Source of the DNA: Asaia bogorensis
GTDB lineage: Bacteria; Pseudomonadota; Alphaproteobacteria; Acetobacterales; Acetobacteraceae
Assembly (NCBI GenBank): GCA_945868845.1
Contig: CAMBMS010000009.1
Span: forward strand, 29,772 to 93,771
Direction: 5' to 3'
DNA length: 64,000 bases
The position numbers and the translations under genes are program-made. Shown here one piece after another: positions 26,607 through 34,964 of this stretch (its first letter is position 1; each line of letters opens with the position of its first letter). The notes beneath the pieces were generated by a model. It was given only the letters and a program-made list of their open reading frames with translations, made no database searches and was not told the DNA's origin.

Positions 26607-28211
26607 ATGAAAAATCTACTGGGACGCTGGTTGTTGGGCGCAGCGGTCATGTTGGCCGCCCTGTTGGGCATGCCAGATAAGGGTATGGCTCAAAAACGCG
26701 GCGGTGTGATGGTGGTTTCTCATATCGACAGCCCACCCAGCCCATCCATCCAGGAGGAGGCGACGGCATCGGTCGTAATCCCCTTCATGGCGGTGTTCAA
26801 TAATCTGGTAATGTATGACCAGCACAAGCCAATCAATACATTCGATACGATTGTCCCGGAGTTGGCCACTAAATGGACCTGGAACGCGGATCGCACGGCG
26901 CTGACCTTTACATTACGCCAGGGGGTGAGTTGGCACGATGGAAAACCCTTTACCAGCGCCGATGTTAAATGCACTTGGGATATGGTCTCCGGCCTGGAGC
27001 CGAATAAGATCCGCAAAAGCCCGCGCAAGCTGTGGTGGGACAATCTGGAAAAAATTACAGTGAGCGGCACGAGCGAGGTGACATTCCATCTGAAGCGGCC
27101 ACAACCATCCTTTATCGCTCTGCTGGCCACCGGCTGGTCCCCCGTCTATCCGTGCCATGTCACCTCGGATGCAATGCGCGCTAAGCCGATCGGTACCGGA
27201 CCATTTAAGTTTGTGGAATTCCAGCGCAATGAAGGTATCAAGCTGACGCGCAACGAGGACTACTGGAAGCCCGGCCTGCCCTATCTGGACGGGATCGAGT
27301 TCAAAATAATCGCCAGCCGGTCCACCCGCAATCTCGGTTTCATCGCCAGGCGCTTCGACCTGACCTATCCCAGCGATGTCTCCGTGCCACTGCTGCGGGA
27401 GATAAAGAACGGCGCACCGGATGTGCAATGCGTCATGCGGCCAACCAATGTAAGCACCAACGTCATCATCAACCGCGACGCGCCGCCGTTTGACAACCCC
27501 GATCTGCGCCGCGCGGTTGCGTTGAACTTGGACCGGCCCTCCTTTATCAAAATTTTGACCGAGGGCGAAGCGCAGATCGGCGGCGCCATGCTGCCGGCGC
27601 CAGAGGGCCAGTGGGCAATGCCAAAGGAATTTCTTGAAAGCCTGCCCGGCTATCACCCGAATATTCAGAAAAACCGTGAAGAGGCGCGCGCGTTGATGCG
27701 CAAGAACGGGTATGGGCCTGAAAATCGGCTAAAGCTGAAAGTGTTTACCCGCGATATCCCGACCTTCCGCGACCCGGCGCTGATCCTGAACGACCAATTG
27801 CGGGAAATTTATATCGACAGCGAGCTGGAGGTAGTGGAAACGACGACCTACTATAATCGCGTCTTCAAGAAGGACTACACGATCGGGCTAAACCTGACTG
27901 GTAATTCTCTCGACGACCCCGATCAGAATTTTTACGAAAATTTCGGGTGCGGCTCGCTGCGCAACTATCCGGGCTATTGCAACAAGGAATTGCAGGATTC
28001 CTTTGCGAGGCAGTCGATGGAACCGGATATCGAAAAACGGCGCAAACTGGTGTGGGAGATCGAGCGCCGGCTGGTCGAGGAAGTGGCGCGCCCAATCATC
28101 ATGCATAACCGCGCCGCCGCCTGCTGGCAGCCGCATGTAAAGAACATGAGCATCATGTTGAACAGCATCTATAATGGCTGGCGTTGGGAGGATGTGTGGC
28201 TGGATAAATAA
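26607..28211 (+). CDS. Dipeptide-type ABC transporter periplasmic binding protein (family 5)
   Basis: The product is 534 residues. A Sec signal peptide (KNLLGRWLLGAAVMLAALLG to GMAQ) precedes the mature protein. FTLRQGVSWHDGKPFTSADV is the SBP family 5 hallmark, and the C-terminus reads NSIYNGWRWEDVWLDK. It delivers a solute to the permease pair at 20753-22626. GGGGGA lies upstream of the ATG at 26607. This is the only intact binding protein for the three dpp-type permease pairs in the window, and it is convergent with the GMC gene 7 bases away. Confidence 0.9.
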   Translation: MKNLLGRWLLGAAVMLAALLGMPDKGMAQKRGGVMVVSHIDSPPSPSIQEEATASVVIPFMAVFNNLVMYDQHKPINTFDTIVPELATKWTWNADRTALTFTLRQGVSWHDGKPFTSADVKCTWDMVSGLEPNKIRKSPRKLWWDNLEKITVSGTSEVTFHLKRPQPSFIALLATGWSPVYPCHVTSDAMRAKPIGTGPFKFVEFQRNEGIKLTRNEDYWKPGLPYLDGIEFKIIASRSTRNLGFIARRFDLTYPSDVSVPLLREIKNGAPDVQCVMRPTNVSTNVIINRDAPPFDNPDLRRAVALNLDRPSFIKILTEGEAQIGGAMLPAPEGQWAMPKEFLESLPGYHPNIQKNREEARALMRKNGYGPENRLKLKVFTRDIPTFRDPALILNDQLREIYIDSELEVVETTTYYNRVFKKDYTIGLNLTGNSLDDPDQNFYENFGCGSLRNYPGYCNKELQDSFARQSMEPDIEKRRKLVWEIERRLVEEVARPIIMHNRAAACWQPHVKNMSIMLNSIYNGWRWEDVWLDK

Positions 28212-28217
28212 GCCGCG

Positions 28218-29831
28218 TCAGCGCGCATCCTCCAAAATCATTGCGGCAGCTTTTTCGCCGATCATTATGGATGGTGCGTTCGTATTGCCGGCGGGCACGG
28301 TGGGCATGATGGCGGCGTCGGCCACCCGAAGGCCATCGATTCCATACACGCGCAGGCGCGGATTGACCACGGCATCGCCCGCATCTGGCCCCATGCGGCA
28401 GGTGCCAACAGGGTGGAGGTTTGAAATGGCGTTTTCGCGGATATTGGCTTCAAAATCGGTGTCGCTCTGCACCGCTGTGCCGGGAATCAACTCACCCTCT
28501 ACATAGGGCTTCATCGCTGGTTGATTGATCATGTGCCGCGCCAGACGCATGGCGGCGATGACGGCCCGCAGGTCAGATTCGGTTTTCAAAAAATTAAACT
28601 TGATCGCCGGAGCGCTGGTTGGCTCAGGGCCCTTTAGTCGCACCGTACCACGCGCGTCCGGGCGTAGATGAATGGCACTCAAGCTGAATCCTGGAAATGG
28701 ATGCGCGATTGCTCCCTTCCGGTCGCGCGAGGCGTAGCTCCAGGGCGTAAAGTTGAATTGCAGATCGGGCCGCTCCAATCGTGGATCACTGCGCGCAAAG
28801 GCGCCCGCCAGAACGCCATTAGCTGCCAAGGGCCCTGATCTCAGAAACAGATAGCGCGCCATGGCAAGGGTGCGCCGCGGTAGGCTATTAGCCAGCTCAT
28901 TCATCGTAATCGGCTGCGTGCAGCGAAAAGCGAGGCGCACATAAAAATGATCCTGCATATGCGTACCCACCGCCGCCATATGATGCAAAACCGGAATACC
29001 CATGGCTTGTAGATGCTCTCCGGGACCAATACCCGACAGCATCAGCAATTGCGGCGAGCCAAAGACACCACCACTGATGATTACCTCGGCGCGCGCGCGC
29101 GCGAAGAAAATTTTTCCGCCACAAAGATACTCTACGCCGATGGCACGGCTATTCTCGACGACAATACGCGTGGCATGGGCGCCGGGTTGCACCAGCAAAT
29201 TTTTCCGTCCGCGCACCGGCTTTAGGAAAGCGGTAGCGGTACTCCAGCGCTTGCTTTGTCCGGTGGTACTCTGGAAATAGCCAGCGCCCTCCTGATCGCC
29301 ATTATTGAAATCGTCACGCGCCGGCAGGCCGGACTGGATAGCGGCCTCGACAAAACGATCGGCAAGTTCATCACGATGGGGTTGGTCCGATACATGCAAC
29401 GGACCGCCGGCGCCATGGAATGCATTGGCCCCACGCTGCTGGTGTTCTGATTTCTTAAAATAGGGAAGAACAGAGTCCCAGTCCCACCCGGTGCAGCCGC
29501 GTTGGCGCCATTCATCGTAATCGGCGGCATTGCCACGCATATAGACCATGCCGTTGATGGAACTGGTGCCACCGAGAACTTTCCCGCGCGGCTGATACAT
29601 AGTGCGGTTATTGAGGCTTTCCTCCGGTTCTGATTCGAACATCCAGTTAACGCGAGGATTGGCGTAGACGTGGGAAAATCCCATGGGGATATGGATCCAT
29701 GGGTTCCTATCTTTCGGACCGGCTTCCAAAAGCAACACACGATGAGCGCCCGACTCACTCAAGCGGGCGGCAATCGCACATCCGGCAGAACCGGCACCGG
29801 TGACGATATAATCAAAGATGTCATCGCTCAT
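28218..29831 (-). CDS. GMC-family FAD oxidoreductase (choline/alcohol dehydrogenase-like)
   Basis: A full-length 537-residue protein. The N-terminal FAD fingerprint is DYIVTGAGSAGCAIAARL, followed by the GMC signature region (PRGKVLGGTSSINGMVYMRG). The C-terminal active-site histidine region (HPVGTCRMG) and FAD-contact segment (ADAAIMPTVPAGNTNAP) are intact. It oxidises an alcohol with FAD. It overlaps the HyuB gene upstream by 11 bases and is the last gene of the CoxL, LLM, HyuA, HyuB, GMC series. Confidence 0.9.
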   Translation of the reverse strand: MSDDIFDYIVTGAGSAGCAIAARLSESGAHRVLLLEAGPKDRNPWIHIPMGFSHVYANPRVNWMFESEPEESLNNRTMYQPRGKVLGGTSSINGMVYMRGNAADYDEWRQRGCTGWDWDSVLPYFKKSEHQQRGANAFHGAGGPLHVSDQPHRDELADRFVEAAIQSGLPARDDFNNGDQEGAGYFQSTTGQSKRWSTATAFLKPVRGRKNLLVQPGAHATRIVVENSRAIGVEYLCGGKIFFARARAEVIISGGVFGSPQLLMLSGIGPGEHLQAMGIPVLHHMAAVGTHMQDHFYVRLAFRCTQPITMNELANSLPRRTLAMARYLFLRSGPLAANGVLAGAFARSDPRLERPDLQFNFTPWSYASRDRKGAIAHPFPGFSLSAIHLRPDARGTVRLKGPEPTSAPAIKFNFLKTESDLRAVIAAMRLARHMINQPAMKPYVEGELIPGTAVQSDTDFEANIRENAISNLHPVGTCRMGPDAGDAVVNPRLRVYGIDGLRVADAAIMPTVPAGNTNAPSIMIGEKAAAMILEDAR

Positions 29832-31557
29832 GGGGTTCCTTTGAAGCGACGTTTTCCTTCAATCCGTATTGCGCGCGAGCCGCCGCCAGGCTGACATAGC
29901 CATCGGCGATATCTTCCCGCAGGCGCGCCGGGTCGCGTCCGGATGGCGGTCCATAGCCTCCCGATCCAGGCGCTTCTACGACTATCCGCGCGCCATGCGG
30001 GGCGATGAAGCCGCCCTTGCCGTTCAACGCGCGCGTGCTGCCATCGGGGAGTTCCATGGTAAGGCGCGCGGGGGCACCATCCTGCCCGCCCGCCAGGCCG
30101 AACGGCGCGGTGACGGTGCGTTCGCAGCAGGTGGCGGCGTGTGCCTGCTCGCCCAGGATACGCCAGACGCGCCGCGCGCCAAGGCCGCCGCGATACGTGC
30201 CGGCACCACCGCTATCCGGGATAACGGAATATTCCTCGACGCGCAGCGGAAAACTCATCTCCAGCACCTCGATCGGCGTGTTCATCATGTTGGAGACGGT
30301 GGAGGCGACGACATTGATGCCGTCCTTCGTCGGGCGCGCGCCATAGCCGCCCTTGAGCGACTCATAACTGACAAAACGTTCGCGGGTGCGCGGATCGAGG
30401 CCGCCGAACGTGACCACGGCCGAGGTGCCCTGGCTGCCTGCAAACACGTTGCCCGGCGTGATGTGGAACATTGCCTTCATCACTAGCTCGGCCACCCGGT
30501 GCGACATTTCATGGTTGGCATAGACGACCGGAGAGGGGAGTTGCGCATGAACCACCGAGCCGGGATCGGCGATGACTTTTACCGCGCGCCAGCAGCCGGA
30601 ATTGGGGGGGATCAGGCTGTTGGGATCGGCGATCATCTTCAGTGCGCAGAAGACTCCTGACGCGGTGACGGTGAGCGGCGCGTTCATTGGCCCGGGAACC
30701 GCTGGGTCGGAGCCAGTGAAGTCCGCCTCAATCGTATCCCCCTTCTTGCGGATCGTGAGGCGGAGGGAGAATTGCTCGTCGGTGCTGTGGCCAGGCAGGA
30801 TCACGCCATCGCCATCGATCGTGTCGGTGACGGTGACCTCGCCATCGGGCAAGGCGCGCAGCGCGGCGCGCATCATGGTCTCGGAATAGCTCAGCACCGT
30901 ATCCATGATGCGCAGCAATTCATCAGTGCCGTATTTACGCGCCAGCGCTTCCAGCCGTTGCCCAGCGCGGCGGTTGGCAGCCACCTGGGCGCGCAAATCG
31001 CCCATGCGCTCGCTGGGCGTGCGGACATTGGCCATGATGATGGCCTCGATCGCCGGGTCGGGTTGTCCGGCGCGGTAAAGCCGGACGGGCGGGATACGCA
31101 AGCCCTCACCGTAAATCTCTGTCACCGCGCCATAACTGCCAGGTGTGGCGCTACCGATATCGGGCCAATGCGCGCGCACGCAGCCAAAGCCCAGTAATAC
31201 CTCACCCGCGAAAGCAGGTGCCACCACATTCACATCGGGCAGATGCGAGCCACCCTGATATGGATCGTTATGAATAAAAACATCACCCGGCACCGCATCG
31301 GGAAAGGCGGCGACAATGGCGCGCACCGCGTCTGGCATCGACCCCAGATGGATCGGTAAATCGGGGCCTTGCGCAACCATGTTGCCGGCACGATCAAAGA
31401 TCCCGCACGAATAATCGCCGGCTACTTTCAGCAATGGCGAATAGGCAGTTTTGGCGAGGACAATCTTCATCTCCTCGGCGGCGGCGGACAGCGCGTTCTT
31501 CACCACCTCGAAACGGGCGGGGTCGATCCCGCCCAAAACCGTGCTCCCCTTACTCAT
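29821..31557 (-). CDS. hyuB: Hydantoinase B / oxoprolinase-family subunit
   Basis: A 578-residue HyuB-type subunit with the conserved HNDPYQGGSHLPDV and DFTGSDPAVPGPMNAP segments and a C-terminal GGYGPPSGRDP. With HyuA it forms an ATP-dependent amidohydrolase that opens cyclic amides such as hydantoins, 5-oxoproline or lactams. Its start overlaps the HyuA stop by four bases, giving strong coupling. Confidence 0.92.
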   Translation of the reverse strand: MSKGSTVLGGIDPARFEVVKNALSAAAEEMKIVLAKTAYSPLLKVAGDYSCGIFDRAGNMVAQGPDLPIHLGSMPDAVRAIVAAFPDAVPGDVFIHNDPYQGGSHLPDVNVVAPAFAGEVLLGFGCVRAHWPDIGSATPGSYGAVTEIYGEGLRIPPVRLYRAGQPDPAIEAIIMANVRTPSERMGDLRAQVAANRRAGQRLEALARKYGTDELLRIMDTVLSYSETMMRAALRALPDGEVTVTDTIDGDGVILPGHSTDEQFSLRLTIRKKGDTIEADFTGSDPAVPGPMNAPLTVTASGVFCALKMIADPNSLIPPNSGCWRAVKVIADPGSVVHAQLPSPVVYANHEMSHRVAELVMKAMFHITPGNVFAGSQGTSAVVTFGGLDPRTRERFVSYESLKGGYGARPTKDGINVVASTVSNMMNTPIEVLEMSFPLRVEEYSVIPDSGGAGTYRGGLGARRVWRILGEQAHAATCCERTVTAPFGLAGGQDGAPARLTMELPDGSTRALNGKGGFIAPHGARIVVEAPGSGGYGPPSGRDPARLREDIADGYVSLAAARAQYGLKENVASKEPHER

Positions 31558-33629
31558 GCTTGCCTCCGCATGCGGATATAGCCGCGCGCATCAATGTGGG
31601 CGGCCCAGCCGGGGGGGGTGACGCAGGTGGAGTCCAGCGCTTCGATTATCGCAGGGCCGGGAATGGTCTGTCCCGTGACGAGGCCGTCGCGCCAATGCAC
31701 CGGGCAGTCGATCTTGCCGGTAGTGGGGAACCAAGTCATCCGGGTGCGGCCTCGGGCGCGGGCGGCGTCGCCAAGCTGGGTCAATGCCAATCCCGGCAGC
31801 CGCCCCAGCGCGGTCAGACGCAGATTCACCAGCTGCACCGGTTCGTTCGCATTGGCGTGGCCGTAGGTCTGTTCGTGACGCCGGTGAAATTCCATCGCTA
31901 GCCGGTTCAAGCTTTCCCGCGTGATCAGCCCGCCCGCCATGGGGATCGACAGCTCATAGGCCTGCCGGCGATAGCGCAGATCGGCGGAACGCTGCAGCGC
32001 GCGGCGGTCCAAGGGCACTCGCGCGGCCTCCTGCATCGCCGCGCCGTCGCGTTCCATCAGGGCGAAGGCATCGGTGACGCGCGTCGGCTCCACCGTACCA
32101 AGATCCGCATACAGCGTGCGGGAATAATCGCGCCGCAAATCCGTCGCCACCAGTCCCAACGCCGAAAACGCGCCGGGCGCGGGCGGCACGATCACTTCGG
32201 GGATGTCCAGCTCCTCCGCCAACGCCACCGCATGCACCGGCCCGGCCCCGCCGAAGGCCATGAGGGAAAACTCCTGCGGGTCGTGCCCGCGCTCGATAGA
32301 GACGATGCGCAGCGCCTGCGCCATGTTGGCATTGACGATCTCGATCATCCGCGCAGCCGCCTGCTCCACCGTCAAGCCAAGCGGCGCGGCGATGTGCGCA
32401 CGAATCGCTTCCTCCGCCGCGGCTAAATCGATGCGCAACTCACCACCCAGCAGAAATTCGCGATCCAGATGTCCAAGTACCACGTTGGCGTCCGTTACCG
32501 TGGGCCGCGAGCCCCCGCGGCCGTAGGCGGCCGGGCCAGGTGCCGCGCCGGCGCTTTCCGGCCCGAGTTTCAGCGCCCCGCCCGGATCGATCCAGGCGAT
32601 GGAGCCACCGCCGGCACTGACCTCAGCCAGATCGATCACCGGCACGCGGATCGGATGGCCGGTACCTTGCACCCAGCGTTTCGCGCTGGCGGAGCCGCCG
32701 ACTTCGTATTCGGCCGTGACGGTAACTTCACCATTCACGATAATGGAGGCCTTGGCGGTGGTGCCGCCCATGTCGAAGGAAAGTAAATTCGCCACGCCCA
32801 ACTGCCGCCCCGCAAGCTGCGCCGCGATCACCCCGGCGGCGGGGCCGGATTCCACCACCGCGGCCGGCATCCGGATCGCCTCGGCGATATCCAGCACCCC
32901 GCCGGCGGAGCCCATCACATGCAGGTCGGGTAGGCCGAGGTCGCGGCAGGCGGCTTGCAGGCGGCGCAGATAGCTGTCCAGCAGCGGGCCGACATAGGCG
33001 CAGACGGCAGTGGTAGAGGCGCGCTCGAATTCTCTGATCTCTGGCAACACCTCGCACGACAGGAATACCCGGACGCCCGGCAGGGCAGCACGGAGCAGCT
33101 CCCCCGCGCGGCGTTCATGCGTGTCGTTGAGGAAGGAGAACATGAACGACACCGCCACCGTATCCAGATTCGCCTCGCGGATCGAGGCGATGATGGGGGC
33201 CAGCTCCGCCTCAGCCAGCTTCGTGACGATTTCACCCTGGGCGCCGATGCGTTCGGAAATCTCAAATCGCCAGCGGCGAGGAACCAGCGATTCCGGTGCA
33301 TCCTGGAACAGATCGTAAAGATCGGCGCGGCAGGAGCGGCGCAGCTCTAACAGATCGCGGAAGCCGCGTGTCGCGAGAAATCCCACCCGCGCGCCCTGCT
33401 TCTGCAAAATGGCGTTGGTGACGACGGTGGTGGCGTGCGACAGCAGCGCCACGTCGGCGGGCACGATGGCCTGATCAGCAATGCCGCGTCGCACGCCACC
33501 AAGCACAGCCTCGGCGAAATCATCCGGGGTGCTTAGCACCTTGGTGATACAGATCCGGCCTGTGGCCTCGTCCACCATCGCCACATCGGTGAAGGTGCCG
33601 CCGATATCGACCCCAATTCGCCATGCCAT
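31554..33629 (-). CDS. hyuA: Hydantoinase A / oxoprolinase-family subunit
   Basis: About 691 residues. The ASKHA-type ATP-binding start RIGVDIGGTFTDVAMVD, the LSFDMGGTTAKASI motif and the MAFGGAGPVHAVALAEELDI motif are characteristic. HyuA activates the cyclic amide with ATP, and HyuB completes ring opening. An ATG nine bases upstream (33638) is an alternative start; longer extensions are not family-like. The substrate is not defined by sequence. Confidence 0.92.
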   Translation of the reverse strand: MAWRIGVDIGGTFTDVAMVDEATGRICITKVLSTPDDFAEAVLGGVRRGIADQAIVPADVALLSHATTVVTNAILQKQGARVGFLATRGFRDLLELRRSCRADLYDLFQDAPESLVPRRWRFEISERIGAQGEIVTKLAEAELAPIIASIREANLDTVAVSFMFSFLNDTHERRAGELLRAALPGVRVFLSCEVLPEIREFERASTTAVCAYVGPLLDSYLRRLQAACRDLGLPDLHVMGSAGGVLDIAEAIRMPAAVVESGPAAGVIAAQLAGRQLGVANLLSFDMGGTTAKASIIVNGEVTVTAEYEVGGSASAKRWVQGTGHPIRVPVIDLAEVSAGGGSIAWIDPGGALKLGPESAGAAPGPAAYGRGGSRPTVTDANVVLGHLDREFLLGGELRIDLAAAEEAIRAHIAAPLGLTVEQAAARMIEIVNANMAQALRIVSIERGHDPQEFSLMAFGGAGPVHAVALAEELDIPEVIVPPAPGAFSALGLVATDLRRDYSRTLYADLGTVEPTRVTDAFALMERDGAAMQEAARVPLDRRALQRSADLRYRRQAYELSIPMAGGLITRESLNRLAMEFHRRHEQTYGHANANEPVQLVNLRLTALGRLPGLALTQLGDAARARGRTRMTWFPTTGKIDCPVHWRDGLVTGQTIPGPAIIEALDSTCVTPPGWAAHIDARGYIRMRRQA

Positions 33630-33893
33630 GCGTACCATTTTCCCCGTTATCAGGCCATGATGGACCAGATGCCGGGAGAATGTCACCATCCCCCCCCGGT
33701 TACCGGTCGTGATGGCGTATGGACGCCCTTTATCGTTGGGTCGCCTTTCTACCCGAGGGCTGCCGAAGCCATCGACAATGGGGGTATTCTTAAAATGCGG
33801 ACATTCTTAATGAGCAAGTCATGCGTGTGGACGGAGTTTTTCTCAAGGAACCGGTGTCAAGCATATAGGGCGCTGTAATAGAGGGGCGTCGCC

Positions 33894-34964
33894 TCACGCG
33901 AAAGCGCGGCGGATGCGGCCCCAATCTTCGATCGCGTGCTCCTGGTTGGGCAGGATGGAAAACACAACCTGGCTGAAGCCAGCTTCGCGCAGCATCTCGA
34001 CGCGTTGCCTTAGCTCGGCTTCTGGCGCGGTCCAGGTTGTGGCCTGGATGAGATCGGCGGAGAGGAACGGGCGTTCATCGTCGCGCACGAACATCAGATG
34101 GCCGCGATGATTATTCAGGTAATAAGCGCCTCGCGGACGGAAATTTCGAGCCATGGCGACATAACCGTTCACCGCCTCGGCGAAGGCCGGCGGTAGCGGG
34201 GCATTGTTCGCATGGCCGGCCATCGCCTCGTCCGCCGCGCGATGTAGCATCGTTGCTGCGCGCGGCCCTGCCTGTGCCAATGCGCGGGCACTGTCCGCAG
34301 GCTCGCCTGGTTCCAGCACAGCACCGCCGGTCCAGGCCGTGGCGTTGAGTGCCTCACGCGAGTGTCCGGCTGCATTCCAGACCGTGCGCATCGCTTCCAG
34401 CGCGGCCAGACTGCGCGGCACGCTGGGGGCACCATCGATCCAGCCCGCCTTGAGTCTGGCCGTCAGCGCGCGCGCCTTAGGGCCAGTGGCGGCGATATAA
34501 AGTGGCATCTCGTCATGCGTGTTAATCAGGCCAAGTTCGGGGTTGAGAAACTGAATCAGCCGCCTCTTGCCCTCAATCTCCGTCTCTACCGTCTCGCCAC
34601 GCCACAACGCCTGCACGACGCGGATATAGTCTTCCATGTCGACCAGCTTCATCGCCCCAAGCCCCATGGCGCGGCGGGCGGAAAACCCCGTTCCAATACC
34701 GAAATCGAGGCGCCCCGGCGCCAACTTGTTGAGCGAGGCGAAGGCATTGGCGGTTACCGCAGCGACCCGCCCCGACGGCACCAGTACCCCGGTCCCCAGC
34801 CGGATGCGCGTGGTCTTCATCGCGCAGGCCGCCATAGCGACGAACGGATCGGCGCTTAGCATCTGCGTGTCGTAGAACCAGGCATGGTGAAAACCCAACT
34901 CCTCTGCGCGGCGCACCAGGCGCCAAGAATCGGAATCGGTGGGGATGGCGATACCGAATTTCAT
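33894..34964 (-). CDS. LLM-class flavin-dependent oxidoreductase
   Basis: The product is 356 residues: a luciferase-like TIM barrel with the MKFGIAIPT start, GFHHAWFYDTQ, RIRLGTGVLVPSGR and GRLDFGIGTGF. These features fit the LLM group that includes F420- or FMN-dependent enzymes; cofactor choice is unclear. The ATG at 34964 overlaps the stop of the CoxL-like gene (ATGA), so the two are coupled. A 264-base gap separates it from HyuA. The gap contains no gene, and transcription may restart there. Confidence 0.85.
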   Translation of the reverse strand: MKFGIAIPTDSDSWRLVRRAEELGFHHAWFYDTQMLSADPFVAMAACAMKTTRIRLGTGVLVPSGRVAAVTANAFASLNKLAPGRLDFGIGTGFSARRAMGLGAMKLVDMEDYIRVVQALWRGETVETEIEGKRRLIQFLNPELGLINTHDEMPLYIAATGPKARALTARLKAGWIDGAPSVPRSLAALEAMRTVWNAAGHSREALNATAWTGGAVLEPGEPADSARALAQAGPRAATMLHRAADEAMAGHANNAPLPPAFAEAVNGYVAMARNFRPRGAYYLNNHRGHLMFVRDDERPFLSADLIQATTWTAPEAELRQRVEMLREAGFSQVVFSILPNQEHAIEDWGRIRRAFA